From: Shewanella sp. UCD-KL12
GTDB lineage: Bacteria; Pseudomonadota; Gammaproteobacteria; Enterobacterales; Shewanellaceae
Assembly: GCF_001957125.1 (NCBI RefSeq)
Contig: NZ_MPHJ01000019.1
Location: forward strand, 1-64,000
Reading direction: 5' to 3'
DNA: 64,000 bases
Shown here: in pieces, positions 1 through 8,342 of the stretch
Numbering within the stretch: position 1 is the first letter of the stretch
How the letters are laid out: each line of letters starts with the position of its first letter
Program-made: the position numbers and the translations under genes
Notes under the pieces: generated by a model
Told to the model about the DNA's origin: nothing
Seen by the model: the letters and a program-made list of their open reading frames with translations, nothing else
The model's database searches: none

Positions 1-181
1 ATTACTTGATGAACTTGGAATCTCATCCAATGCTTGGGTAACCTCAGCAAAAGAGTTTCGCCGCCAATACAGTGGTATTAGTGGTCGTTGGGATGCTATG
101 TGTGATTTTAAAAAACAGCATCATTGTGGTCAATGGTGCAAAGGTAAGGCCAGTAGCGATGCACTTCACCCCTCGCCTTAG
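1..181 (+). CDS. C-terminal fragment of a probable REP/IS200-type transposase (cut by window edge)
   Basis: The reading frame opening at base 2 runs 59 codons without a stop and ends in TAG at 179-181. The start lies outside the window. The peptide begins LLDELGISSNAW and is rich in basic and aromatic residues, with a CDFKKQHHCGQWCKGK stretch near the end. From memory this resembles the C-terminal extension of the roughly 320-residue Y1-type transposases common in Shewanella and Vibrio. No catalytic residue is in the visible part, so the call rests on resemblance only. A copy of the structured repeat family starts about 110 bases downstream. It could instead be the end of an unrelated hypothetical gene. 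Confidence 0.45.
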   Translation, partial: LLDELGISSNAWVTSAKEFRRQYSGISGRWDAMCDFKKQHHCGQWCKGKASSDALHPSP

Positions 182-289
182 TCGTATATAAACTATCTAC
201 AATGGTTTGAGATAATTAGTGGCTTCGAATAAACCAAGATACTTTTTCTAATCAATGTCAGTTTGAGTTGACTCGATGCTCTAGCAAGC

Positions 290-555
290 TTCTGTCCAGA
301 AATTAGTTATGAACTGTAAATCCCAATCGAAGAGATAAATACTCAAGTGTGAACGCGGCTGTGACCTTCGGTTTCATGGATGAAACCGCAGAGCGCCCAT
401 GGATGGGTTCACAGCGTGTCGCAGAAGTGTTTGCACATAAGCCCACGGCAGGTGATAGATAAAATTGAAGTAAAATGGTTCAGTTAGCGAACCAAACATC
501 AAACCAGCCAAATGAACCCAATAAAGATATTTGAAACTTGTTATCCGACAAGTTA
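290..555 (-). repeat. Structured intergenic repeat, copy A (short form, 266 bp)
   Basis: This copy is nearly identical to the reverse complement of 52138-52403; I count about 8-10 differences over 266 bases. The left end is a small palindrome (TTCTGtcCAGAA, 290-301) and the right end is the hairpin CTTGTTATCCGACAAG (537-552). In the middle, GGTTTCATGGATGAAACC forms an apical stem. It lacks the 75-bp core module present in copies D, E and G. It lies on the opposite strand orientation to D, E and F. Its boundaries are defined by loss of similarity to the other copies outside the two end palindromes. Confidence 0.85.
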
Positions 556-715
556 ACCCACCTTGGGTGAGTCATTTCTAGAATCGACCTCAAATAAAAT
601 TCACGTAGCTCCCCTCCAATTGAAAACCATTTTCAAAACATCGCCGCATATGTGACACTTAAAGATATGCCTTTAGAAGGTATATCTGTAGTCATAAGGT
701 AGATACAGCAAGTAT

Positions 716-733
716 TAATACCAATCAGTATAA
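716..733 (+). repeat. 18-bp motif identical to 59869-59886
   Basis: TAATACCAATCAGTATAA contains the inverted repeat ATAC/GTAT around CAATCA. The identical 18-mer occurs at 59869-59886. This copy ends 24 bases before the ATG of the gene at 758, and the other ends 44 bases before the ATG at 59931. The function is unknown. It may be a small dispersed repeat or part of a promoter region. Confidence 0.55.
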
Positions 734-757
734 GAAAGTGAAAAGGAATTTCAGGGA

Positions 758-1198
758 ATGAATCGACTATTAATCATTGCTGGGTCGCTTAGTGCGGTAG
801 CGGCGCTGATGCATATCGGCTGCATCTACTTTGGTGCCCAGTGGTATCGCTTCTTCGGGGCTGGAGAGCAGATGGCACTTATGGCGGAGCAAGGCAGCTT
901 GAGGCCAACCATTATCACCTCTGTGATAGTCGTAGTGCTCTCTATCTGGTCTGCTTATGCTTTTAGTGCAGCGAAGCTCATCCCTCAACTGCCGCTGATC
1001 CGAATAGCGCTCATTGTTATCACATCGATTTACCTACTTCGCGGTATCGCAGGCTTCTTTTTTATAAATAATCCTATTGGTCGCAGCCCTGAATTCTGGT
1101 TTTGGAGCTCAGCTGTCTGCCTCATATTTGGACTATTTCACCTTTTTGGCCTAAAACAGCAGTGGCCGAAGCTATCAGGTCTAAAGGAAGCGAGATAA
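758..1198 (+). CDS. Small four-helix inner-membrane protein, function unknown
   Basis: This 146-residue protein has about four hydrophobic segments, near residues 1-27, 50-72, 78-102 and 112-131. The last is followed by a short basic tail. I recognise no catalytic motif, and the family is unknown to me. The ATG at 758 is preceded by an AGGGA-like ribosome-binding region. The next gene starts one base after this stop codon, so the two are translationally coupled and probably work together. The overall pattern is that of a small integral membrane protein of the cytoplasmic membrane. Confidence 0.75.
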   Translation: MNRLLIIAGSLSAVAALMHIGCIYFGAQWYRFFGAGEQMALMAEQGSLRPTIITSVIVVVLSIWSAYAFSAAKLIPQLPLIRIALIVITSIYLLRGIAGFFFINNPIGRSPEFWFWSSAVCLIFGLFHLFGLKQQWPKLSGLKEAR

Positions 1199-1199
1199 G

Positions 1200-1583
1200 A
1201 TGGCATTTAAGCGAATACAAACACAGACTCATCAATTAGGTGGCTGCAAACTTGAAGTGAGCTATAACCGCCTCACTACACGCTTTAAAGTTGTCTCAGA
1301 AGGGAGAGTATTATACTCAAAGCTGCTGCTATTCTGGCCAATTCACAGAGCGAAGCTGGTTATAGGCAAAACAATAGCCCCCTCTGAAAGCGACCAATAT
1401 GAGTTAAAGATCTGGTGGTTTTTACTCTGGTCTTCTCAGCTTTCATTGAGCCGTGATTTATCAACACCAGCTAAACTTGTCATCCCTGAGTTACTCGAGA
1501 TAAGGCGAAGAAGGTCGCTTGGCCGACTCATCTACAAGGGGGTTATCGGCTCAGTGAGGTTACTCGTAAACCTCGCTTCTTAA
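1200..1583 (+). CDS. Conserved-looking hypothetical protein coupled to the membrane protein before it
   Basis: This is a 127-residue basic protein with a mixed beta-rich N-terminal half and an aromatic patch KIWWFLLWSS near residues 70-79, which could touch a membrane. The C-terminus is rich in arginine (EIRRRRSLGR). I recognise no family. The start codon follows the previous stop with one base between, indicating translational coupling. It is convergent with the MiaA-like gene, 14 bases away. No clear signal peptide is present. Confidence 0.65.
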   Translation: MAFKRIQTQTHQLGGCKLEVSYNRLTTRFKVVSEGRVLYSKLLLFWPIHRAKLVIGKTIAPSESDQYELKIWWFLLWSSQLSLSRDLSTPAKLVIPELLEIRRRRSLGRLIYKGVIGSVRLLVNLAS

Positions 1584-1597
1584 TCTAGTTAAGGTAT

Positions 1598-2545
1598 CTA
1601 AGGCTGATAGCGATATTGAGCGAGTATTTGCTGAGCTTGTTGCTCGATCCCCTCTCCCCCTTGCAACCAGTGTATCTTCTGGCCTTTTCGCTCAACGCGT
1701 CTAAACCAAGTCTCTTGGCGTTTAGCGTATTGCCCGATAGCTGTACATAACTTATCAAACATCTCGTCAAAGCTAAGTAGCCCCTGAATATGCTGGCTAA
1801 CATAACGATACTCTAATCCATAATAATCTAGCTGCTCATGAGAGACACCGTTATCGAGTAACCCTTGCACTTCGGCAATCATTCCCTCTTCAAAGCGCTC
1901 TTTAAGCCGTATTTTTATCCGCTTACGCAGTACTTTTCTATCCCACTGAATGGCGAAGAAAACCGGCTTAATGATTGGCTGACATTTATCTGTTTCGACC
2001 TTAGATTTCAGCTCTTCAGACTCTTCATCGGCAGTGGTTTGAGCATGCCTAGCAAGTTCAATCGCCCGGTAGAGTCTTGGTCTGACGGTTATATCAACTT
2101 TCTCATATTGCGCTGCATCGAGTTCACGCAGTTGCTCTTGTACCTGCTTAAGAGGAAGTCGATCTAACTCAGCCCTCAAGTTTAAGTCTTTATCTAGTTG
2201 AACAAACTGGTAACCAGCCACTGCAGCATCGATATACATACCGGTACCACCGACTAAAACAGCTTGCTTGCCACGGGATTGGATATCACTAAAGGCGTTG
2301 AAGAAATCCTGTTGAAACCGAAAGGCATTATATTCATCACCTGGCTCAACAATATCGATAAGGTGATGCTTTACCTCACCATATTCAGCTAAGTCTTTAC
2401 CTGAGCCAATATCGAGCCCTTTATAAACTTGCCTAGAATCAGCAGAGATGATCTCACCATCAAATATCTTAGCTAACTCAACACCTAAATGGGTTTTACC
2501 TGAAGCTGTGGGGCCCACTACTAAGATAAGGTTAAAGTCCTGCAT
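1598..2545 (-). CDS. tRNA dimethylallyltransferase-family protein (divergent, MiaA-like)
   Basis: MiaA enzymes transfer a dimethylallyl group to N6 of adenosine 37 in tRNAs reading U-starting codons. This 315-residue protein has the usual length. It has the P-loop GPTASGKT (residues 11-18) and the ADSRQVYKGLDIGSGKD segment with the catalytic-type Asp36. It also has GGTGMY, the RPRLYRAIEL helix and the C-terminal AKRQETWFRR motif. The 35-50 segment differs from the usual enterobacterial form (ADSALIYKGMDIGTAKP) and looks more like the version I recall from Bacteroidetes. The start lies two bases after the recJ stop, so the two are co-transcribed. The housekeeping miaA normally sits beside hfq, so this may be a paralogue. 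The family call is firm; which tRNA it serves is not. Confidence 0.85.
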   Translation of the reverse strand: MQDFNLILVVGPTASGKTHLGVELAKIFDGEIISADSRQVYKGLDIGSGKDLAEYGEVKHHLIDIVEPGDEYNAFRFQQDFFNAFSDIQSRGKQAVLVGGTGMYIDAAVAGYQFVQLDKDLNLRAELDRLPLKQVQEQLRELDAAQYEKVDITVRPRLYRAIELARHAQTTADEESEELKSKVETDKCQPIIKPVFFAIQWDRKVLRKRIKIRLKERFEEGMIAEVQGLLDNGVSHEQLDYYGLEYRYVSQHIQGLLSFDEMFDKLCTAIGQYAKRQETWFRRVERKGQKIHWLQGGEGIEQQAQQILAQYRYQP

Positions 2546-2547
2546 AG

Positions 2548-4272
2548 TTACATCGCCTCTATCTGCTCAACCATCAACTGCACAGTTTGATTACCCCGAA
2601 ACTCATTCACATCAAGTTTATACACCACTTGGGCATGCTTAATGGTGGCATCAGGCCAAGTTTTCAGATCAACATTAAAAGCGATACCATCTAGCATTAG
2701 CTGACCACATTCGGTTTCTAACACCAACTTTAGGTGTTTTTCACCCACTATGCGCTGTTGAATAACCTTAAAGTGGCCATCAAAAAGTGGCTCTGGGAAC
2801 TCTTGACCCCAAGGGCCTGCATTTCTCAGTTCCCAAGCAATATTTAAGTTCATCTCGGCAGGACTCAAGCTACCATCGGTAACAAACTCACCGGTAAGCA
2901 GTTCAGGCTTTAACATCTCACGCACGCCTTGATCATAGGCCTGTTCAAATGCAGTAAAATCTTCAGCTCTTAAAGAGAGTCCTGCAGCCATCGCATGACC
3001 ACCAAATTTGAGGATCATGCCTGGGTGGCGAGTGTTGATCAGCTCCAAAAGATCCCGCATATGTAAGCCCTTTATAGAGCGAGCAGAGCCTTTAATCTCC
3101 CCCTCTCCAGCATCAGCAAAGGCGATAACGGGTCTGTGATATCTATCTTTAATTCTTGATGCCAAGATACCGATCACCCCTTGGTGCCAATCCTCTTGAA
3201 ATAGGGCTATGCCCCAAGGCAAACTCGCTTCATTGAGCGCTACAGATTCAAGGCTCTTTAACGCCTCTTGTTGCATATCCGCTTCTAAGTCACGGCGCTC
3301 GGCATTTAAACCGTCAAGTTCTGCCGCCATGCGTCTTGCGCTCATCATGTCATCACAGAGCAAAGTCTCTACCCCGAGTGCCATCTCATCAAGGCGCCCC
3401 GCTGCATTTAATCTAGGGCCGACGGCAAAGCCAAAGTCTGAGGCGACGATTTTAGCCGGCTCTCGCTTAGCGACTTCCAGTAACGCTGTGATCCCTGGAC
3501 GGCAGCGACCCGCTCTGACTCTCTGTAATCCAGCATCGACTAAAATTCGGTTGTTGCTATCAAGTGCAACCACATCGGCAACAGTACCTAAGGCAACAAT
3601 ATCGAGTAGATTTGCAAGGTTGGGCTCAGTAATCCCTTGTTCTTGATACCAGTTTCTCTGGCGAAGCTCAGCTCTTAACGCAGACATCAAATAGAACGCA
3701 ACGCCTACACCGGCAATAGATTTACTCGCGAAGTTACAGTCAGCTAAGTTTGGATTCACAATGGCATCGGCATCGGGAATCGTTTGCCCCGGAAGGTGGT
3801 GATCGGTTATCACCACTTGCATACCTAGTGCTTTAGCAGATTTAACACCTTCAATTGAGGAGATACCATTATCGACAGTGATAAGTAGGTCTGCACCTTT
3901 ACTATGGGCAACTGAGACAATTTCAGGGCTGAGTCCATAACCAAAATCAAACCGGTTAGGGATAAGGTAATCAACGCGACCCGCTCCCATCATTCTAAGT
4001 GCCAGCATGCAGACACAGGTCGAAGTCGCCCCATCGGCATCAAAATCACCCATAATCAAAATTGAGCGATTATCTTTGAGTGCATCAGCAATGATGCCCG
4101 CTGCAACATCTAACCCCTTCATGGTATTGGGTCTGAGCAAACGAGACAGCGTAAGCTGGCAGTCATCAGCAGAGCTACCCCGGCTGGCATAGATCTGTTT
4201 TAAAAGAGGGGATAGAGACTCGGGAAGGTGACTATCATCAACTTTGGCGCGACGGACTATCTTATGGATCAC
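2548..4272 (-). CDS. recJ: Single-stranded-DNA-specific 5'-3' exonuclease RecJ
   Basis: RecJ degrades single-stranded DNA 5' to 3' in recombination, mismatch and base-excision repair. The 574-residue length fits the family. The DHH phosphoesterase motifs are intact: DFDADG at residues 76-81, DNG at 134-136 and DHH at 157-159. The C-terminal DHHA1-type glycine-rich segment KFGGHAMAAG is also present. It follows dsbC on the same strand, as in Escherichia coli (xerD-dsbC-recJ). Here a hairpin with a T-run on the minus strand (4383-4402) separates dsbC from recJ, so recJ may have its own promoter or depend on read-through. The MiaA-like gene follows after two bases. Confidence 0.96.
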   Translation of the reverse strand: MIHKIVRRAKVDDSHLPESLSPLLKQIYASRGSSADDCQLTLSRLLRPNTMKGLDVAAGIIADALKDNRSILIMGDFDADGATSTCVCMLALRMMGAGRVDYLIPNRFDFGYGLSPEIVSVAHSKGADLLITVDNGISSIEGVKSAKALGMQVVITDHHLPGQTIPDADAIVNPNLADCNFASKSIAGVGVAFYLMSALRAELRQRNWYQEQGITEPNLANLLDIVALGTVADVVALDSNNRILVDAGLQRVRAGRCRPGITALLEVAKREPAKIVASDFGFAVGPRLNAAGRLDEMALGVETLLCDDMMSARRMAAELDGLNAERRDLEADMQQEALKSLESVALNEASLPWGIALFQEDWHQGVIGILASRIKDRYHRPVIAFADAGEGEIKGSARSIKGLHMRDLLELINTRHPGMILKFGGHAMAAGLSLRAEDFTAFEQAYDQGVREMLKPELLTGEFVTDGSLSPAEMNLNIAWELRNAGPWGQEFPEPLFDGHFKVIQQRIVGEKHLKLVLETECGQLMLDGIAFNVDLKTWPDATIKHAQVVYKLDVNEFRGNQTVQLMVEQIEAM

Positions 4273-4380
4273 AACTATTGCCTTATAGCTAGATTGAAGC
4301 GAGAGAATTCAAACATCCGCTAGCATATCAAACCACGGCCCAGATAACACAAGAAACAAACCGATAGCGTTAACATAAAA

Positions 4381-4431
4381 AAAGCCAGCATATATGCTGG
4401 CTAATTCGAGATGAGTCAATCAGGACTCATC
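4381..4431 (-). terminator. Two hairpins between dsbC and recJ, one terminator-like
   Basis: AGCCAGCATATATGCTGGCT (4383-4402) is a perfect palindrome followed on the minus strand by a run of seven T residues, a standard intrinsic terminator for dsbC. A second hairpin, GATGAGTC...GGACTCATC (4410-4431), lies between it and the dsbC stop. Confidence 0.8.
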
Positions 4432-4449
4432 TATGTACTTAGGCAAAGT

Positions 4450-5187
4450 TTAGTTTATTGCTTCTAATGCTTTAAACAGTGCTTTTGGTGGCTGATACCC
4501 TGGGATCATGCTGCCATCTTCTAAGATGATTGCAGGTGTACCATTGATACCGAAGCTCTGGCCTAAATTATATTGCTCCGCAATTTTAGCGTCACATTTT
4601 TTACCCTTAACTCTGTTACCCGCTTTGGCATCTGTCATCGCTTTTAGTGGATCAGCTGCACACCATACCGCTTCCATCTCATCGGCGTTCGCTGAAGGAA
4701 CACCTGCACGAGGGAAAGCCAGATAGCGAACAGTGATGCCTAGATCATTATACTCATCCATCTCGTTATGCAGCTTACGGCAGTAGCCACAGCTCACATC
4801 GGTAAATACAGTAACGACATGCTTTTCATTTTTCGCTTTATAAACCAGCATATTTTTTTCAAGAGGCTTCATCATCTCTATACGAGGGCCAGCCATAGCA
4901 GCCTCTGTAAGATTTTTCATTCCTCTGTCAAGATCATACAAGCTACCGTGAAATAGTTTAGAACCATCTTGAGAGATATAAAGTACGCCACGATCGGTAA
5001 GCGCCTCATAAAGGCCTGGAATAGGCGATTGATTCAAAGAGTGCACTGTCACACTTAAGGTGTCTTTTAGCTTCTGCTTCAACTCTGCACTGTTACTGAT
5101 AGTATCACTTGTGCTATTAGATGCAGCTGTCGAAAATGGTGCAATAAGTACTGCGATAAGCAAAGAAAATATGCGGGTAAACTTCAT
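4450..5187 (-). CDS. dsbC: Periplasmic thiol:disulfide isomerase DsbC
   Basis: DsbC reshuffles wrong disulfide bonds in periplasmic proteins and is kept reduced by DsbD. The 245-residue precursor has a clear signal peptide (a basic start, then a hydrophobic core, ending near Ala21-Ala22). The N-terminal dimerisation domain follows, and then the thioredoxin-fold domain with the active site CGYC at residues 133-136. A second cysteine pair lies downstream (AVWCAAD and KKCDAK), as in E. coli DsbC. Gene order with recJ matches other gammaproteobacteria. The gene is separated from xerD by nearly 800 bases of repeat-bearing DNA. Confidence 0.95.
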   Translation of the reverse strand: MKFTRIFSLLIAVLIAPFSTAASNSTSDTISNSAELKQKLKDTLSVTVHSLNQSPIPGLYEALTDRGVLYISQDGSKLFHGSLYDLDRGMKNLTEAAMAGPRIEMMKPLEKNMLVYKAKNEKHVVTVFTDVSCGYCRKLHNEMDEYNDLGITVRYLAFPRAGVPSANADEMEAVWCAADPLKAMTDAKAGNRVKGKKCDAKIAEQYNLGQSFGINGTPAIILEDGSMIPGYQPPKALFKALEAIN

Positions 5188-5650
5188 TATATATCCTGTT
5201 CTTTGTATGGGTCAGATACGATTACGAGTTAAGTACAATTGATTAGACCTAGTTTAGGCCAGAAAAGTTACAGTTTCAGCGAGATTAAATCAATTATTAA
5301 CTGTAACAAATCACTGTCAGAGTGAGTTAATTATACACTCCCTCACAACTCAGAGTGATTTCACACTTTTTAAGATCAAAAATGTACACGCTTCGAATGA
5401 AGCTTGAACATTTTTAGGTTTCATTTAGCTTTATTGGTACAGGGTTGTGAATTTTAGCTAATCTGCTGGTAACCCCCCCCTCAACCCTGCCTATAGCCTG
5501 CGGCTCGCTGACGGTGTAAACGCTTCCTGAAATCGAAGCTAGAAGCCGTACCGACACTAGATTATTTATCTCTTCAATTGAGAATGAATAAAGGAAAAAA
5601 TACAGCTGGCAGACCTGTTTTACTCTGACCCAACTTATTCAACTTATTAA
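5188..5650. other. Gene-free stretch upstream of dsbC
   Basis: This stretch holds the dsbC leader and AT-rich DNA with direct repeats of the CAGAGTGA type (5318-5362). It also has a run of eight C residues (5473-5480) and a weak partial match to the structured repeat family (about 5525-5585). No protein-coding frame is convincing. Confidence 0.5.
5525..5585 (+). repeat. Possible decayed fragment of the structured repeat family (copy B)
   Basis: The segment CTTCCTGAAATCGAAG, continuing through ATTTATCTCTTCAATTGAGAA, resembles the right third of copies E and F (CCTGAAACCGAAG ... TATTTATTTCTTCGATTGGGA). The order and spacing of the matching pieces agree, but identity is low and the ends are missing. 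It lies just beside copy C in the opposite orientation. Confidence 0.35.
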
Positions 5651-5979
5651 TGAACAGAAGCTAGTTAGCTCACTGTAGAACGCCAATCGAAGAGACTGCT
5701 TTTGCTTTTAGATGGCAGTGTAGATGCAGCTGCGAGCTTCCAAATCAGGGATGATTTGGTAGAGCTTCCATGGCCAATTTTATTCCATACAAAATTTGGC
5801 ATTTCCTCCATCCGTGGAGGTCAGAGGACTTGCAGCGACTCGCAGAAGTCTCTGCACATCCCTCGCCGGGCAGACGTTAGATAACAATGAAACTAGAACC
5901 TTCAAACACACTAATCAAACACCAACACCGCCAAATAAAGCCAGTAAAAGAAGATACTTCAACCTTGCTATCAGGCAAG
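5651..5979 (-). repeat. Structured intergenic repeat, copy C, abutting the xerD stop codon
   Basis: This is a diverged member of the family. Shared landmarks are GAACAGAAGCTAGTTAG and CCAATCGAAGAGA at the left, and CGCAGAAGTCTCTGCACAT in the middle. TTCAAACACACTAATCAAAC and the end hairpin CTTGCTATCAGGCAAG (5964-5979) lie at the right. In the stem of that end hairpin the T-A pair of copies A and F is a C-G pair, a compensatory change. The base after the hairpin is the first base of the xerD stop codon (5980-5982, minus strand), so the element would be transcribed as the xerD 3' end. Confidence 0.75.
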
Positions 5980-6897
5980 CTATCCCCTTGGGTGATGCTC
6001 ACTATGAAGCTGATTTAGCCTAGCTGTGGCAACATGGGTGTAAATTTGAGTTGTAGATAGATCACTATGGCCAAGTAGCAGCTGCACAACGCGCAGATCT
6101 GCACCATGATTGAGTAAGTGAGTTGCAAAAGCATGCCTTAGGGTATGCGGGGATATATGGGTCGCAATTCCAGCCCTTAAAGCATATAACTTAATGCGAT
6201 GCCAAAAAGTCTGCCTTGTCATCATTTGTGCCCGCTTTGATGGAAATAACACATCACTCGTTTTACCATTAAGCAACTCAGCTCTAGCGCCCTGCAGGTA
6301 ATGTTCAACCTCATTAACGGCAAGCTCACCTAATGGCACTAAACGCTCCTTACCGCCCTTACCCACAACTCGAACCAGCCCTTGCCTAAGGCTTAACTGC
6401 TCCATTGTGAGGCTTACCAATTCAGTCACTCGTAGCCCAGTGGCATAAAGTAGCTCCAACATAGCTCGGTCACGACACTCGATAGGATCTTCAACATTGG
6501 GTTCATTAAGTAAACTATCGACATCTTGCTCACTTAAGGAGTCTGGCAACTTTCGAGCAAGTTTTGGGGACTTTACCTGTGCAATTGGATCTACTTGGAT
6601 CTGCTTTTTAAGTAAAAGGAATTGATAAAAACGTCTAAGGCTGCTCATTAACCGGGCACTACTAGTGCGAGCAAACCCTTTCTCAAACCGAGTATCTAAG
6701 TAATCCCTGATAAGCTGCTGAGAAGCTTGGGTTAAGGTATCGTTAGCTTGCTGAACATAACGATCAAAATGACGTAAATCAGTGCGGTATGCAGCAAGTG
6801 TATTGTCACTGAGCCCGCGGCTAGACCAAAGATCATCGAGAAAGATATCTATGATGGGATCAGCTTGATAACGGCTTTTAGGTTCACTTTTTGGCAA
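5980..6897 (-). CDS. xerD: Site-specific tyrosine recombinase XerD
   Basis: XerD acts with XerC at dif to resolve chromosome dimers at the FtsK-marked septum. The 305-residue protein has the N-terminal SAM-like core-binding domain and the full tyrosine-recombinase set: Arg156 (GLRVTEL), Lys180, His251 and Arg254 (HTLRH), His277 (LGHSD) and the nucleophile Tyr286 (QIYTH). The C-terminus HHPRG agrees with the usual HHPRA ending, so the gene is full length. A repeat element begins at the base next to the stop codon. Downstream dsbC is far away here, although the two are usually close. Confidence 0.95.
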   Translation of the reverse strand: MPKSEPKSRYQADPIIDIFLDDLWSSRGLSDNTLAAYRTDLRHFDRYVQQANDTLTQASQQLIRDYLDTRFEKGFARTSSARLMSSLRRFYQFLLLKKQIQVDPIAQVKSPKLARKLPDSLSEQDVDSLLNEPNVEDPIECRDRAMLELLYATGLRVTELVSLTMEQLSLRQGLVRVVGKGGKERLVPLGELAVNEVEHYLQGARAELLNGKTSDVLFPSKRAQMMTRQTFWHRIKLYALRAGIATHISPHTLRHAFATHLLNHGADLRVVQLLLGHSDLSTTQIYTHVATARLNQLHSEHHPRG

Positions 6898-6935
6898 CTG
6901 CTCACTCCGAAAATAGCGCTATGTAGCTATAAAAA

Positions 6936-6963
6936 AGGCGTTACCTCTGTCGAAGTAACGCCT
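6936..6963 (-). terminator. Intrinsic terminator downstream of brnQ
   Basis: AGGCGTTAC...GTAACGCCT forms a 9-bp stem followed on the minus strand by seven T residues. It lies between the brnQ stop and the xerD start and should end brnQ transcription. Confidence 0.85.
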
Positions 6964-6995
6964 GTTATTCTATGTCAGCCAGCTGGCGATTGAAA

Positions 6996-8342
6996 TTAAT
7001 TCAATACAGGCTCAGCTTTGCTCTTTTTAATCAGTAAACACGCAACAATCGTGATAGCAGTTGGCAGTAACCACGCCATACCTTCATTATGTAATGGCAT
7101 AAAATCAGCAAAGCTCATATCAAGGCCTGCAGCTTTTAACCCGTCAATGATGCCAAATACTAGCGCCACACTTAGCGTTACGCGATGTGCAAACTCAGGC
7201 ATAGCGAACTTTTCAGTGAGGAAAGTCACCGCAACTAAAGCAATCGCAACCGGATAGATGGTGTACAACACAGGAACACTAATGCTAATTAGCTGAGATA
7301 GCCCTACGTTAGCGACAGTAGCGCAAGCGACACTCATGATCACAACAAAAATTTTGTATGAGATGCGAGGGAAAAGCTCATTGAAAAACTCGGCACAAGC
7401 GGTCACAAGACCAATAACAGTCGTTAAACATGCAAGCGTAACCACAGCAGCAAGCAGCACTTGACCTAAACTACCGAACTCATGATTCACATAGTTAGTT
7501 AAAATTGCGCCACCATTGTCAGCACCTTTAGCGAGCTCACCGGCTGAAGCACCAAGATAGAAAAGCGAAATATAAACAAAAGCTAAACCTGCCGCAGCGA
7601 TTAAGGCAGCTCTCACTAAATACTTAGTTTGATCACCACTATTATTAACCCCTTTACGGCGTAGAATATCGATAATTAACATACCGAAAATCAATGATGC
7701 TAAGGTATCCATGGTGTTATAACCTTCCAGAATCCCCTTAGTTAGTGGGCTTGACTGGTAATCACCGACGGCCTGACCAACATCAGAACCTGGCAGCATA
7801 AATACCGAAATAGCTAACCCAACAAGTAAGAAGATCATGATAGGTGTTAATACTTTACCAACACTATCTAGCAGCTTTCCTGGGAACAAAGCTAATAGCA
7901 TTGCACCACCGAAAAAGATGAGCGTATAGATAAGCTGGGAGATATTTAACGCAACACCTGCAATCATAAAGCTTGCATCACTATCAGCTAAGAAAGGCTT
8001 GAAGCCCATCTCATAGGCCACCAAGCCCGCTCTAGGCGCAGCAAAAGCCGGACCTATTACAATATAGATAGCTACTGCAAACATAGTTGCAGCAAGAGGC
8101 GGCAATAACCCCATCACTTTACCGTTTGCTTTAGCAACAGCAATCAATGTAATTAGTGGCAGTGTTACTGCTGTAATAAGAAAGCCAATCATGGCCAAAG
8201 TCATGTTCTCACCCGCTAGGAAACCAGCAAGTGGCGGGAAGATTAAATTACCAGCCCCTAAAAAGAACGCGAACGTCATAAAGCCTAACCCTAAGGTATC
8301 AGCCATGCTCATCTGTTTGTTTTGCACTTTTTGCCCCATCAT
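6996..8342 (-). CDS. brnQ: Branched-chain amino acid:cation symporter BrnQ
   Basis: LIVCS-family carriers import leucine, isoleucine and valine with Na+ or H+. The 448-residue protein is almost entirely hydrophobic, with about twelve transmembrane segments. It starts with the family signature GLGFMTFAFFLGAGNLIFPP near residues 18-37. The start used is the first of two adjacent ATG codons; the second is equally possible. It is a single-gene unit with its own terminator. A TyrR-box-like dyad lies 73-90 bases upstream of the start. Confidence 0.93.
   Translation of the reverse strand: MMGQKVQNKQMSMADTLGLGFMTFAFFLGAGNLIFPPLAGFLAGENMTLAMIGFLITAVTLPLITLIAVAKANGKVMGLLPPLAATMFAVAIYIVIGPAFAAPRAGLVAYEMGFKPFLADSDASFMIAGVALNISQLIYTLIFFGGAMLLALFPGKLLDSVGKVLTPIMIFLLVGLAISVFMLPGSDVGQAVGDYQSSPLTKGILEGYNTMDTLASLIFGMLIIDILRRKGVNNSGDQTKYLVRAALIAAAGLAFVYISLFYLGASAGELAKGADNGGAILTNYVNHEFGSLGQVLLAAVVTLACLTTVIGLVTACAEFFNELFPRISYKIFVVIMSVACATVANVGLSQLISISVPVLYTIYPVAIALVAVTFLTEKFAMPEFAHRVTLSVALVFGIIDGLKAAGLDMSFADFMPLHNEGMAWLLPTAITIVACLLIKKSKAEPVLN

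Larger units (their letters stand above)
182..757. other. Gene-free stretch holding repeat copy A and the leader of the next gene
   Basis: No supported gene lies here. The stretch contains repeat copy A (290-555). An 18-base motif at 716-733 recurs at 59869-59886. An AAGGAATTTCAGGGA ribosome-binding region precedes the ATG at 758. Nothing is recognised in 182-289 or 556-700. Confidence 0.6.

Noticed and set aside
5473..5480. C8 tract as a phase-variable switch
   Set aside because: It lies in non-coding DNA more than 280 bases upstream of dsbC and not between promoter elements that I can identify.
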